From Paenibacillus timonensis (GTDB lineage: Bacteria > Bacillota > Bacilli > Paenibacillales > Paenibacillaceae), in contig NZ_WNZY01000004.1 of the NCBI RefSeq assembly GCF_009725205.1, positions 1 through 64,000 of the forward strand: a stretch of 64,000 nucleotides of DNA, given 5' to 3'. Numbering within the stretch: position 1 is the first letter of the stretch; the number at the start of each line of letters is the position of its first letter. The position numbers were made by a program, and so were the translations under genes. This document shows positions 1-10,026 of this stretch, in pieces. The notes under the pieces were generated by a model. It saw nothing but the letters and a program-made list of their open reading frames with translations. It did not search any database and was not told the DNA's origin.

Positions 1-949
1 GCTCGGCTTCGGCCGCCAGCTGCGCGCGCTCCGCCGCGGCGCGCTGCGCCTCTTTCCAGGCCGTGAGCACCGGCCTGAGCGCCTCGGCGGCGCCTCCGCG
101 CGCCAGCTTCGCTTCCAGCGCGGCGACCTCGCCGCCTTGCGCGCGCAGCGCCTCAAGCTGCGCCGCGCGCTCGGCGCGCTCCACCGCCAGCTCGCGTACC
201 TTCGCGAGCTGGTCGTAGCGCTGCTGCGCCTGCTGCAATTCGCGGCGCCGCTCGGCGGCCTGCTCCGCCGCTTCGTGCGCCGCTGCCACCGCTTGCTCCA
301 ACGCCTCGGCGGAGGCGTTGCCGAGCCCTTGCTGCTCGGCGGCCACCTCGGCCCGGCGCTGCTCGTTGCCCCGTACCTTGCGGGTTAGCTTCTGCCCTAA
401 TAAGTCGCCGTATTTCTCCAAGTGAAACAACCGCTGCAGCATCGCCCGGCGGTCCGCTCCTTTCAGGGACAGAAACTCGGCGAATTTGCCTTGGGGCAGC
501 ACAACCGCGCGGGTGAAATCGTCCATCTTGAGGCCAAGCTTCTGCTCCACACAACGCGTTACATCGGCGAGCTTGTCGGCGACGACTTTTTCCCCTTCGG
601 GTAGGATTTCGATAAACCGGCTGATCGTATTGCTCACCGACAGCTCACCCTGCCGTTTAAAGCGTCGCTCCACGCGATAGCGTTCCGTGCCGGCGGCGGA
701 GTTCAGCTCGAACGTAAACGCCACGAACAACGTGTCCTCCGAATGATTCATGATGCCTTGGGTTCCGCCGGATGCCCGGCCGACCTTGCCGTACAAGGCC
801 AACGTAATCGCGTCCAAAATCGTCGACTTCCCGCTGCCCGTCGGCCCAAAAATGCCAAACAATCCCGTCTCGCACAGCTCTGTGAAATCGATCGTCTGCG
901 ACTCACGGTAGCTTTGCAGCCCGGCTAATTTCAGCGTAATCGGCTTCAT
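1..949 (-). CDS. sbcC: Exonuclease subunit SbcC, N-terminal part (cut by window edge)
   Basis: ATPase subunit of the SbcCD (Rad50/Mre11-like) nuclease that opens and degrades hairpins and blocked DNA ends. Read on the minus strand, the protein starts MKPITLKLAGLQSYRE and shows the Walker A motif GPTGSGKST at residues 35-43, followed by ILDAITLALYGK, as in SbcC/Rad50 ABC heads. After about residue 170 it becomes a charged Ala/Arg/Glu/Gln-rich segment, the start of the coiled coil. Only about 316 codons lie in the window, so the zinc hook and second ABC half are outside it. The ATG overlaps the sbcD stop as ATGA, indicating translational coupling. The coiled-coil part (1-400) is visibly richer in G+C than its neighbours. 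The family assignment is secure. Confidence 0.95.
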   Translation of the reverse strand, partial: MKPITLKLAGLQSYRESQTIDFTELCETGLFGIFGPTGSGKSTILDAITLALYGKVGRASGGTQGIMNHSEDTLFVAFTFELNSAAGTERYRVERRFKRQGELSVSNTISRFIEILPEGEKVVADKLADVTRCVEQKLGLKMDDFTRAVVLPQGKFAEFLSLKGADRRAMLQRLFHLEKYGDLLGQKLTRKVRGNEQRRAEVAAEQQGLGNASAEALEQAVAAAHEAAEQAAERRRELQQAQQRYDQLAKVRELAVERAERAAQLEALRAQGGEVAALEAKLARGGAAEALRPVLTAWKEAQRAAAERAQLAAEAE

Positions 950-2148
950 CGGATTCCCCCCTCCGCAAGTTCATCTTCGCCCGAAGCCTCGTCCTCTCCC
1001 TCGGAGACAAGCGACATAAACAGCTCAACCAATTCCTCCTCGGGCTCCGCCCCGCCGGTTTGACGCTGATAAAACTTCCGAAACAGCTCATGCACCGGCA
1101 CGCTCGCGCGGGACGTCAGTTCGTCCTCCTCCAGTTCCCGTCCGGGATACACCGGCCGAATATGCACGATACCCTCATGGGCTTTGCGCAGCGCCTGGAT
1201 ATCGCCTAGTGACATCGCTTCGGTTAGGCTGATTTCGAGGTCGATAAACGCATTAGCGTCCCGTCCCTCCTCCAGCCAGCGATACGCTTCCGCTAGTCCG
1301 CCCCGACAGCTCCAACGGACCAACGGCCGACCGCTGCTCAGAAACAACTCCTCCAGGATCGGCTCTTTGCCGGGCGCCACGTCCAATAGCATCACCGACT
1401 TGGCTTGTCCCGCCTCGGAAAAAGAATACGCCAACGGCGACCCGCTGTACCGGGTCAATCCGCCGCCTTTGACCGCCTGCGGCCGGTGCAGATGGCCCAG
1501 CGCCGTATATTGCGCGCCTACGTCGAGCGCGGACGGGTCAACGGTATAAGCGCCACCAACTTGGATCGGACGTTCGGAATCAGACTCCAGTCCGCCGAGT
1601 ACATAAATATGGCTCATTGCGAGATTAACCGTGTCCGGACGGAATGCGCCCGCCAACTGCCGCATCAGCAGCCCCACCTTAGCGCTGTAGGCGAGCCGCA
1701 GCTCGGACTCGTCCGCATCCCCAGCCAGCAGCTCGGACAGGCGGGCTTCCGACGGATATGGCAGTGCGGCGATGATCGCCGTTTCCCCGGTGCGGGCAAC
1801 GGGGACGGTGATCGCCTTCGGTACCGGCAGCCCCACCAACGAGATGCCCCGGCGCGCAACCAGCGGCGACACTGCGGCCACCCGTTCCGGCTGGTCATGG
1901 TTGCCTGCGATCACTGCCAGATGGCAGCCGGTCTCCGTCAGCCTTGCCGCCGCTTCGTAGAACATTCCCTCCGCCGCGGCCGGCGGGTTCACGCTGTCAT
2001 AGACGTCACCTGCCATCAGGACGAGATCGACCTGTTGCTCCTTCACCATCCGCGCCAGCTCCTCCAAGAACGCCTCCTGCTCTGCAAGCCGGCTGCGTCC
2101 TTCCAGCGTACGTCCCAAATGCCAATCGCCCGTATGTAATATACGCAT
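946..2148 (-). CDS. sbcD: Exonuclease subunit SbcD
   Basis: Mn-dependent nuclease subunit of SbcCD. At 400 aa it has the normal length for the family. The metallophosphoesterase motifs are in order: DWHLG at residues 8-12, GDVYD at 47-51, GNHD at 82-85, and the later SHIYVLGG and LGHLHRPQ motifs that complete the metal site. It is the first gene of an sbcD-sbcC operon and its TGA overlaps the sbcC ATG by 4 bases. The acidic C-terminal tail (from about residue 370, rich in Glu and Asp) is variable in this family. No clear promoter was resolved in the 257 bases upstream, which hold a palindromic element. Confidence 0.96.
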   Translation of the reverse strand: MRILHTGDWHLGRTLEGRSRLAEQEAFLEELARMVKEQQVDLVLMAGDVYDSVNPPAAAEGMFYEAAARLTETGCHLAVIAGNHDQPERVAAVSPLVARRGISLVGLPVPKAITVPVARTGETAIIAALPYPSEARLSELLAGDADESELRLAYSAKVGLLMRQLAGAFRPDTVNLAMSHIYVLGGLESDSERPIQVGGAYTVDPSALDVGAQYTALGHLHRPQAVKGGGLTRYSGSPLAYSFSEAGQAKSVMLLDVAPGKEPILEELFLSSGRPLVRWSCRGGLAEAYRWLEEGRDANAFIDLEISLTEAMSLGDIQALRKAHEGIVHIRPVYPGRELEEDELTSRASVPVHELFRKFYQRQTGGAEPEEELVELFMSLVSEGEDEASGEDELAEGGIR

Positions 2149-2281
2149 CCGTTTCTCCCCCTTAATCCCGCCAACGAACGCCGGCGTTTCAACATCCTAG
2201 TTCTTCAACAATACAGTTCATAAACTCTAGTATTTGACTCTAGTATATTCCATTGCTAGCTTAGGAAGCTCACCGAAAGAA

Positions 2282-2381
2282 ATAGAGTGAACAGATGTCG
2301 CTATTCCGGCAATATCGCTATATTTCCTTAACCGCACGGATTTGCCGAAATAAGAACATCATTTCACTCTATCTGTATCTG
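2282..2381. repeat. Nested imperfect palindrome (element A) between addA and sbcD
   Basis: The outer arms ATAGAGTGAA (near 2283) and TTCACTCTAT (near 2363) are exact reverse complements. Inside them ATGTCGCTATTCCGGCAA (near 2295) pairs imperfectly with TTGCCGAAATAAGAACAT. The GCCGAAATAA core recalls the elements near 13.2 kb and 45.4 kb. It is gene-free and could form a long RNA or DNA hairpin. Function is unknown. Confidence 0.5.
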
Positions 2382-2405
2382 TGCTTCTTAGTTTAATAGA
2401 TTCTC

Positions 2406-5400
2406 TTACAGCTTCACCGCTTGGCCGCCATCGAAGAAATACAGCCACTTCTCATCAACCGCCGCGCCGGTGATTTCTTCGACCGCTTTGGCGTACAGCT
2501 CCAGCTGGAACCGGTACGATTCCGCCAGCGCCGCCGTGCCGCCGCGATGCTCCAGCACCCGGTCGCTTTTGTAGTCGAGCAGGTACACTTTGCCGTCCAC
2601 GGCGAAAAGGCAGTCCACGATCCCCTGGATCAGCACGATTTCCCCGTCCAGCTCCCGGATCGCTTCGCCAGCAAATGCACCGGCCAGAGCTTCATCCGCT
2701 GCTTCCAGGCCTCCAAGCTGCGGCGAAGCTTCCGCCGCGGGCAGCCCATAGCTGAACGGCATTTCTCGCTTCACCCAATCCGCCTGACGCAGCAGCTCGC
2801 CCAGCGGGCTTAACAGCAATCTCGCGATGTTCTCCGCGTCGATTGCGGCCGCCTGCTCGGTGGTCATGATCTGCCGCTCGACGAGTCCGGTCAGCGTCGC
2901 TTGAACCACACCGATCCCCGGCTCCGCATCAAACGGCAGATGCTGCATCAGCGTGTGGTATGCAACCCCGCGTTCGGTTGGCGTCAGCTTGCGCTGCTCC
3001 ATGAATCGCGGCCGCCGCAGATGCAGCTTGAACTCGGGCTGCTCCGCCGCCTCCGCCTGCTCCCGTTCGTGCGCCAGCTCCGCTTCGGCGAAGACGTCAC
3101 GCGCCGGTTCCTCTTGCATCGCCAACAGCGCCTTCATCTCCGTCACAGAGGTTTTGGCCGCTATCCGGCTGGCTGCAGCATAAGGATACGTCCAGCTTAA
3201 CCGGGTCGCCACTGCTTCTTTCACCGCAGCGGCTTCTGAATCGTCCACCGCTCCCGGCAGAACCGCTACTGGGCCTCCTTGAAGCAACGCCTTGATTTGC
3301 GCCGGATCCGCCGCATGCTCCGCGGTGGCCGCCGCTTCCGCTCCGCCGGTCTGTCCCGCCGCACGAGCGGAAATAAACGCGACATTCCACTCGGATGGGC
3401 TGTCCGCCAACAGGGTGGAGCCCGTTTCCGGCAGCCCGGCGAACTGCCGAAGCTCCCGAGCACTCGGGTGGCGAATCAAGGCCGGGCCAATCCAGTCGAG
3501 GTAACAGCGACCCCGCGCCAGCAAATAATCCGGCAGTTGTTCGCCGACAGCCTCCAGCGCGCCGCCCCAGACTTCGACGGATTTGGTGAGGCTCTTCACC
3601 GAAGAGACAAGCACAAGCTTGTCCTTCGGGCGGGTTAGCGCCACGTATAACACGCGCATTTCCTCCGCTAATAGCTCCATTTGCGCCCGTCGCCGGATGG
3701 CCAGATTCGGCAGCGTCGGGTAGCTGACGCGAGTATCCGCGTCAACGTATTTCGGGCCAAATCCCATCTCCTTATGCATCAGGAATGGCGCATTTAAGTC
3801 CTGTCGGTTAAATTGCTTCGACAATCCGGCGACAAACACGACCGGAAACTCCAAGCCTTTACTCTTGTGGATCGTCATCATGCGAACGCCATCGCCCTGC
3901 TCCCCGCCATCTCCTGGCGCGCCGAGGTCGCCGCCGTTCTCGCGCAGCCGGTTCACGTAGCGCAGGAAGCGGAACAAACCCGGTGCAGAGGAGGATACCT
4001 CGTATTGTTTCGCCCGGTCCAGCAGCGCCTGCAAGTTGCTTTGGCGTTGAGTTCCGCCCGGCAGGCCGCCGACCCATTCCAGATAACCGGTTTCCCGGTA
4101 AATCTCCCGAATCAGATCGCCCAGTTGCCCGACTCGGGCCATGCCGCGCCAAACCTCCAACTGCCGCAAGAAGGCCAGCAGCTTGAGCGACAGCACATCA
4201 CGTTCAAGCCCAGCCACCGGGGTTAAAGACTCTCCCCCCGAATCATTCATTTGGTTGTCTCCGCCTTCCGGCGACATCTCCGCATTCCCGGCAGCAGCCC
4301 TTGCGAGCACCGCCTCATAATAACGGCCACCAGGGGATGCGAGGCGGATGTCCGCCAGCTCCTCCTCGGAGAAATCATAGAGCGGGGAGCGCAACACCGC
4401 CGCCAGCGGGATGTCCTGCAGCGGGTTATCAATGACCTGCAAGAGCGACAACATCGTTTCGACCTCGGAAGCCTGAAAATACCCCTGGCTCAGTTCCCCG
4501 TATGCCGGGATCCCTTCTACCCGAAGCTCCTCAATCATGGCCGGTGCCCAGGTCAGCGTCGAACGCAGCAAAATCACCATGTCCCGGAAAGTCACCGGAC
4601 GCATCGCCTGCAGCTGTTTATCATAAATGCGCAGCGGTTCGCCGCCTTCCCCCAGCATCCCGCGGATACGAGCCGCAATCGCACGGGCCTCCAGACGCAC
4701 CGCTTCAATCAAAGCGGCCTCATCTTCCTCTTCCCCGCCTTCGCCTTGCGTCGTTTCGCCGTCTCCGCGGTCGGATGATTCCGAATTTCCTCCCGAACCC
4801 GCGTCGCGATCAATCAGCAATAACTCGGGGCGATAATCCTCTATAGCCTCAAGTGGAAAACCTTCTCCATACACCAACTCGGCGCGGGGATCGTAAGAAA
4901 TTTCCGCCACGCTTTCGTTCATGATTTGCCGGAACAGTAAATTCACCGCGTCGACGACCTCGCGCCGGCTGCGAAAGTTCCTGGCTAAATCGATACGCAG
5001 CCCGGCCCCGTCAAAATCATCCCCATAGGTCCGATATTTCTCCAGGAACAAACCAGGCTCGGCCAAACGGAAGCGGTAAATACTCTGCTTCACGTCACCG
5101 ACCATAAACCGGTTGCCCGGGTTCTCCCGGGCGATCAACCGTACGATCGTCTCCTGAACGGTATTGGTATCCTGGTATTCGTCCAGCAGCACCTCATCGA
5201 ACTGCTGGCGGTATTCCAGAGCGGCGTCGGACGGACGGAGCTCGCCCGGCTCCGAATCCGGATGCCGTAGAATCCGCAGGCAATAATGCTCCAGATCGGA
5301 GAAATCGAGCCAGCCTTTAGAGACCTTGTGCAGACGGTAACGTTCCCCGAATTCGCTGACTAAACCGGATAGGGCGCCAAGCAATGGAGCCATGTCATGC

Positions 5401-6425
5401 ATCTCCCGCAAAAATGCCTCCGCCGGCCGCCCGTACAGCTGCGAGCGCAAATCGGCGAGGGTCTTTTTCGCATCTTCCCGCAGCGCCTTCACCCGCTCCT
5501 GGATATCCGGATCGGTCTGATCCTTCTTCACCGGCTTCAGTTTGCCGAAGCTCGCCCCCTGAAACACGTCGTACAACGAAGCCCAAGCTCCTCCAGCCAC
5601 CGCTTCTTGCAGCGACTGGACAACGTTAAGGTCTTCCTCCAGCGTCACGGCGTAAGGCTCCGGTCCTCCCGGAGACAGCGCCAACGCCTTCGCTTGCGAC
5701 AGCAGGCTCATCGCGCCTCCAAGCGCCAATGCCGTATCGGCCAGCAGGCTTTGGACCCATGCGCTCTTCTCCAAGGCGTCCAGATCCGGTGCCAAAAAGG
5801 CCGAGGACGCTTCCTGCAGCCAATGATCCGGCCAAGGATGGCTGCGGGAGAAATCGTAAAGCCGCTGTATCAGCGTAAACACAGCCGCATCGCTGCGCTC
5901 CCCGCCAAACCGATCGACCAGCTTTACAAACGGGCTGTCCACCGGTTCGCTGCCGTATTTTTCCTCAAGGAGCTCCTCCAGTACCTCTTGCCGCAAGAGC
6001 GCCGTTTCACTTTCCGAAGCGATCCGAAAGCCCGGATCCAGCGGAATCAACGTATAGTAGCGCTGAATGACCTCCATGCAGAAGGAGTGGAGCGTTGTAA
6101 TCGAAGCCCGCCCCAACATGGCCAACTGACGATTCAAATACTCATTGTTCGAATCCTTGGCAAGCTCCTTCTCCAGCGCTTCCGTGATCCGCCCCCGCAT
6201 CTCCGCGGCCGCTGCTTTGGTGAACGTAGCGACCAACAACCGATCAACGCTTAACGGCTGCTCGCGGTCCATCAGCTTTCGGATGATCCGTTCGACAAGC
6301 ACCGCTGTCTTGCCGGAGCCAGCCGCTGCTGCCACCAGCATATCGCCGCCGGACAGGGCAATCGCCCGCCATTGGTCATCACTCCAATAAGTGCCGGCCG
6401 GTTTGGGTTTCATCGTGGTTGTCAT
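2406..6425 (-). CDS. addA: ATP-dependent helicase/nuclease subunit A (AddA)
   Basis: UvrD-type helicase plus nuclease subunit of AddAB, the Bacillota counterpart of RecBCD, which resects double-strand breaks for RecA loading. With the start at MTTTMKPKPAG the protein is 1339 aa; the longer open frame overlaps addB and lacks support. This start has GGAG 12 bases upstream and overlaps the addB stop as ATGA. Visible motifs are Walker A AAAAGSGKT (residues 32-40), LLDEYQDTN (motif II), GDVKQSIYRFR (motif III), VRMMTIHKSKGLEFP and RVLYVALTRPKD (motifs V/VI), and the C-terminal RecB-like nuclease motif LLDYKSD. The Ala/Glu-rich insertions near the middle are typical of Paenibacillus proteins. Confidence 0.96.
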   Translation of the reverse strand: MTTTMKPKPAGTYWSDDQWRAIALSGGDMLVAAAAGSGKTAVLVERIIRKLMDREQPLSVDRLLVATFTKAAAAEMRGRITEALEKELAKDSNNEYLNRQLAMLGRASITTLHSFCMEVIQRYYTLIPLDPGFRIASESETALLRQEVLEELLEEKYGSEPVDSPFVKLVDRFGGERSDAAVFTLIQRLYDFSRSHPWPDHWLQEASSAFLAPDLDALEKSAWVQSLLADTALALGGAMSLLSQAKALALSPGGPEPYAVTLEEDLNVVQSLQEAVAGGAWASLYDVFQGASFGKLKPVKKDQTDPDIQERVKALREDAKKTLADLRSQLYGRPAEAFLREMHDMAPLLGALSGLVSEFGERYRLHKVSKGWLDFSDLEHYCLRILRHPDSEPGELRPSDAALEYRQQFDEVLLDEYQDTNTVQETIVRLIARENPGNRFMVGDVKQSIYRFRLAEPGLFLEKYRTYGDDFDGAGLRIDLARNFRSRREVVDAVNLLFRQIMNESVAEISYDPRAELVYGEGFPLEAIEDYRPELLLIDRDAGSGGNSESSDRGDGETTQGEGGEEEDEAALIEAVRLEARAIAARIRGMLGEGGEPLRIYDKQLQAMRPVTFRDMVILLRSTLTWAPAMIEELRVEGIPAYGELSQGYFQASEVETMLSLLQVIDNPLQDIPLAAVLRSPLYDFSEEELADIRLASPGGRYYEAVLARAAAGNAEMSPEGGDNQMNDSGGESLTPVAGLERDVLSLKLLAFLRQLEVWRGMARVGQLGDLIREIYRETGYLEWVGGLPGGTQRQSNLQALLDRAKQYEVSSSAPGLFRFLRYVNRLRENGGDLGAPGDGGEQGDGVRMMTIHKSKGLEFPVVFVAGLSKQFNRQDLNAPFLMHKEMGFGPKYVDADTRVSYPTLPNLAIRRRAQMELLAEEMRVLYVALTRPKDKLVLVSSVKSLTKSVEVWGGALEAVGEQLPDYLLARGRCYLDWIGPALIRHPSARELRQFAGLPETGSTLLADSPSEWNVAFISARAAGQTGGAEAAATAEHAADPAQIKALLQGGPVAVLPGAVDDSEAAAVKEAVATRLSWTYPYAAASRIAAKTSVTEMKALLAMQEEPARDVFAEAELAHEREQAEAAEQPEFKLHLRRPRFMEQRKLTPTERGVAYHTLMQHLPFDAEPGIGVVQATLTGLVERQIMTTEQAAAIDAENIARLLLSPLGELLRQADWVKREMPFSYGLPAAEASPQLGGLEAADEALAGAFAGEAIRELDGEIVLIQGIVDCLFAVDGKVYLLDYKSDRVLEHRGGTAALAESYRFQLELYAKAVEEITGAAVDEKWLYFFDGGQAVKL

Positions 6426-9400
6426 GAAGGGGTCGTCTCCTTTCCGCTCTCCTGTCCAAGGAGCTGCCAAATCTCGTTTTTGCCCGGCTTGCCGAGTACG
6501 TGGTACGCATTTCCGTCCAGCGACTCTTCGAACCGGCACACCGGTTTGTAGGGACAAAACGTACAAGCCGTCTCCATCCCAAGTCGGTAAGGGGCAATCT
6601 GCACGTCACCGTCGGTGATGCGGGTGCCAATCTCGGTGATCGTCTGCCGCACGGAACCCAGCAGCGTATCCCACTGATCCGGCGTCGCCACAGAAGCGCT
6701 GCTGTAGAACCCGCCGTCCGCCTTAAGCGCAACGGGGATAATCTCCGAATACCCTTTTTCCAGCTGCGCGTCCATTTTCGCGATCACATCCCGGTCCGCC
6801 AGCAGCAGGCCTTTCATTTTGAACCGCTTCAACAATTCTTGCTGCGCCTGCTCCGCACTCATGCCGTTACTGCTCTGCAGCAGCGGATTGTGCACGTGGA
6901 AATACAACGTGCCTGCCGGAAGCGCTGGCTCGCCTAACCAGGCTTCCGCCGAGGACAGCAAGACATCCAGGTAGGTGAGCATTTGCAGCGACAAGCCGTA
7001 ATACACTTCATGCAGCTTCAGATCGGTCTGACTCGACTTGTAATCAATGACCCGCAGCAGCAAGCCTTGTTCGCCTTCCGCCATATCAACCCGGTCAATC
7101 CGGCCAACGATTTCCATGACGCAGCCGTTAGGTAACTCAAACGTCAGTGGAGGCAGTGACCGCCCCGGTCCGAAATCCAGCTCCAGCCCGACCGGTTCGA
7201 AGCTGCCGCGCCGCGCCTGCTCGCCAAGGATTAGCGAAGCCCGGCCGACGATGGCTTTGAGCTTACGGGAGATATACCCGTAACGCTTGGAGCTTAACAA
7301 GATTTCTCCCTGAAGCTTCGGTGCGAGTTCATCGACCGCCGTGTTCGCCGCTTGAATCGCTTCCTCTGGCGTGAGGCTACCCCAACTGCGGTTTTGCGCC
7401 TTGAAGGTAATTGCCATCTGACTGAGTGCAGCATGGAACAGCTGCCCGATATCCGGCGCTTGCAGCCGGTAGAGCTGACGTTCTTTCAGCTTCAGTCCAT
7501 GGGAAGCGAAATGCGCGAACGGACAAGCCGAGAACTGCTCCATCCGTGACACGCTCGTCCGCAGCCGCTTGCCGTATAACCGCTTGCTGGTCGCCGGCGT
7601 CAAGCCGCGCACCCGATTTCGATAATCCAGCGAAGTGAGCAAACGCGATGCTTTGTCTTCCCATTCCGGTTGGGTCTTGTACCATTCCAGCACGCGCCAC
7701 CATAACGGCGAAATGGGCTCCCCCGCTTTCCATCGCCGCAGTTGACCAATCAAAGCGCTGAGCGCGGGTCCTGGTCGCGAGACAAACTCCATTGGCAAAG
7801 CAGCCTGGTCGTCCAGTCCATCGGCAGGTCCCGGCGCTAAGGCAAGCGGCCGCTCCTGAAGTCCCGGGAAGATCCGTTTCACATGTCGGATGACCTCGGA
7901 CGGTAGAAGTGCGCCGCCCTCCCCGTCCGCAGCCGGATAGCTAAGCCACAGCGAGCGACTCGCCCCCGACAACGCCTCATACACGAGGAAGCGCTCATCC
8001 AGCAGCTTGCGAGCAAGCCCCGGGGCCAGCTCTAAGCCGATCTCCGCCAGACGCTGGCGCTCCTGCTCGCTAAGCACGCCCTCCTCTTGCAGGTTCGCCG
8101 GCATGATTCCTTCGTTAATTCCCAGCAGGAACAGATGCTTGACCTGCCCCGAACGCGTACGCTCGGTGCTCCCGATCAGCACCTGGTCGAGCGAAGGCGG
8201 CACCAGCGACACCTTGAGCTCCTTCAGTCCGGTCTCCAGCACGCCGGCAAACAGCTCCAGCTCCAGGGGCTCGTCCCCCATCATTTCTACGATCTGGTCC
8301 AACACGTCAAGCACCGCGCCCCATAATTGGCGATGCTCCATCGCCTGGCGAGGCTTACCTTCACGTACCATCTGGTGGGCCAGCACATCCAGGCGCTGAG
8401 CCGCCTCAACGCTCTCCAGCATCTGATACACGGCGGCACACATGTCGGCGGCGTTTTTCGCCTTCCGGATCTCTTTCTCGAACGCCGACAAAGGACCGGC
8501 AACCGCAGCGCGGCAACGTTCTAGCAGTTTCAACTGCTCCAAGGCCTTGGCCGAAGCCGTTGTTTGATCATCCTGCTCGAGCGACAGGCTTGGCGCGGAC
8601 TTCCATGGCCGTCCGTCAAACCAACGGTAGCCTTGAATGCCGCTCGCCAACGCATAATTCTCCAGCATATCCATATGCTCGCGCGTCAAGCTGCCGTCCA
8701 GCGGCAGAAGAAATTCACTTTTTACGCAGCGGAATACGTCATCATATTTCCAAAACCCGAGCACGACGTCCAGCGCCGCACGGATAAATTCAACCATCGG
8801 GTGAAACAACATGCTTGTCTTCTGATCAAGAAAACAAGGGATCCCGTAGGCTTCCATCGTCGGAGCGAGCAGCTCTTCGTAATCCCCTAGATTACGCACC
8901 AGCAGCGCCATATCCCGCCAGCGTATTCCTTCTTCCCGAGCCAAGCGCACCATCTCGCGAGCGGTGCCTTCAACCTCGGCGCGCCGGCTGGCTGCCCGGT
9001 GTATAGACAAAGCCCGTCCCAGATCTTGCGGCGGAGTTGACTGCGGCCACGGTGAGCGCCGCTCGTAAGCTGACTCCAGATACGAGAGCGTCTCGCTCTC
9101 CCGAAAACGGGGAAATGGACGCTCCTCCAGCAGCTCGGCTGGCTGGACTTCAATTCCAGCCTCCGCAGCCTGTTGGTTCAATTTGACGAAGGCGGATGCG
9201 GGTGTGTGGAACAGATTTAACTCATGCGGCAGCGTTCCGTCATTATAGGTTCGATCCAGCGTCAACGAGATCGTGACAGACGCGGCGGCCTTGAGCAGTT
9301 CGATAATCGCCGTGTATTCCTGCGGGGTAAACGTATGGAATCCGTCGATCCAAATCTCTGCTCCCCGCAAATAATCCGATTTCCCGGCTCCCTGTGCCAG

Positions 9401-9964
9401 CTTGACCACATGGTCCTCGTTGTCGATGTACAAGCGGGACAGCTCCTCGTCGAATTCGGCGAACAGCAGGCTAAGGTCGTGCATTTTATCCTTCAATAAC
9501 GGGGACTCTCCTTCGCTTTGTTCCAAAAGGCGATAGTGCTCCTGCAAAGCCGGGAAATCCACGTTATATTTCTTCATTTCCGTATACAGTCCGGCGATCC
9601 GGTCGATGAATCCGAGCTGATCCCCGCCGTGCCCAAACAGCTTTAACTCGCCTTTCCGACGGCGTATGAGCTTGTACAGCAGCATTTTCTTGCCTTCGTC
9701 ATCGATCGGTACAAGCGCCGCACCGCCGGTTTCCTGCATGACGCGCAGCGCCAGGCGGCGAAAGCCCAGCACCTGAGTGCGGACGGTACCGCGAAGTCCC
9801 GGGGCGGTGGCGATCCGCTGTTCGATTTGGAAGGTGCCTTGTTCCGGGGTTAAGATGATGAGCGGCGGACCGGTGGGATGCTCGCGCAGTGCCGCGGTTA
9901 CCCGGTCGAGAATGAGGCTGGTTTTGCCGCTGCCGGAGCGGCCGAGTATGAACCGTAAAGACAT
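6422..9964 (-). CDS. addB: ATP-dependent helicase/deoxyribonuclease subunit B (AddB)
   Basis: Second subunit of AddAB, with a vestigial helicase fold, a RecB-like nuclease and an iron-sulphur staple. The start is placed at MSLRFILGRSG, giving 1180 aa, because it follows an AGGAGGT ribosome site (spacing about 6) and begins directly before the Walker A motif GRSGSGKT (residues 8-15). The nuclease motif VIDYKSS and four cysteines (one in SACPF, three in CTFCPYKPVC near the C terminus) match the 4Fe-4S arrangement known for AddB. It is the first gene of addBA, coupled to addA by ATGA. Confidence 0.96.
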   Translation of the reverse strand: MSLRFILGRSGSGKTSLILDRVTAALREHPTGPPLIILTPEQGTFQIEQRIATAPGLRGTVRTQVLGFRRLALRVMQETGGAALVPIDDEGKKMLLYKLIRRRKGELKLFGHGGDQLGFIDRIAGLYTEMKKYNVDFPALQEHYRLLEQSEGESPLLKDKMHDLSLLFAEFDEELSRLYIDNEDHVVKLAQGAGKSDYLRGAEIWIDGFHTFTPQEYTAIIELLKAAASVTISLTLDRTYNDGTLPHELNLFHTPASAFVKLNQQAAEAGIEVQPAELLEERPFPRFRESETLSYLESAYERRSPWPQSTPPQDLGRALSIHRAASRRAEVEGTAREMVRLAREEGIRWRDMALLVRNLGDYEELLAPTMEAYGIPCFLDQKTSMLFHPMVEFIRAALDVVLGFWKYDDVFRCVKSEFLLPLDGSLTREHMDMLENYALASGIQGYRWFDGRPWKSAPSLSLEQDDQTTASAKALEQLKLLERCRAAVAGPLSAFEKEIRKAKNAADMCAAVYQMLESVEAAQRLDVLAHQMVREGKPRQAMEHRQLWGAVLDVLDQIVEMMGDEPLELELFAGVLETGLKELKVSLVPPSLDQVLIGSTERTRSGQVKHLFLLGINEGIMPANLQEEGVLSEQERQRLAEIGLELAPGLARKLLDERFLVYEALSGASRSLWLSYPAADGEGGALLPSEVIRHVKRIFPGLQERPLALAPGPADGLDDQAALPMEFVSRPGPALSALIGQLRRWKAGEPISPLWWRVLEWYKTQPEWEDKASRLLTSLDYRNRVRGLTPATSKRLYGKRLRTSVSRMEQFSACPFAHFASHGLKLKERQLYRLQAPDIGQLFHAALSQMAITFKAQNRSWGSLTPEEAIQAANTAVDELAPKLQGEILLSSKRYGYISRKLKAIVGRASLILGEQARRGSFEPVGLELDFGPGRSLPPLTFELPNGCVMEIVGRIDRVDMAEGEQGLLLRVIDYKSSQTDLKLHEVYYGLSLQMLTYLDVLLSSAEAWLGEPALPAGTLYFHVHNPLLQSSNGMSAEQAQQELLKRFKMKGLLLADRDVIAKMDAQLEKGYSEIIPVALKADGGFYSSASVATPDQWDTLLGSVRQTITEIGTRITDGDVQIAPYRLGMETACTFCPYKPVCRFEESLDGNAYHVLGKPGKNEIWQLLGQESGKETTPS

Positions 9965-10026
9965 GGAAGTACCTCCTACCACGGACAATTCGTTAGTTTT
10001 CAGTATAGCATAAATACGATCAAACA

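Noticed and set aside
1405-2139. 244-codon plus-strand frame opposite sbcD
   Set aside because: Shadow of a high-G+C coding strand; composition is Arg/His/Gln-rich with no domain, while the opposite frame is a clear SbcD.
5397-6254. 285-codon plus-strand frame opposite addA
   Set aside because: Antisense shadow of helicase motifs; no ribosome site or recognisable fold.
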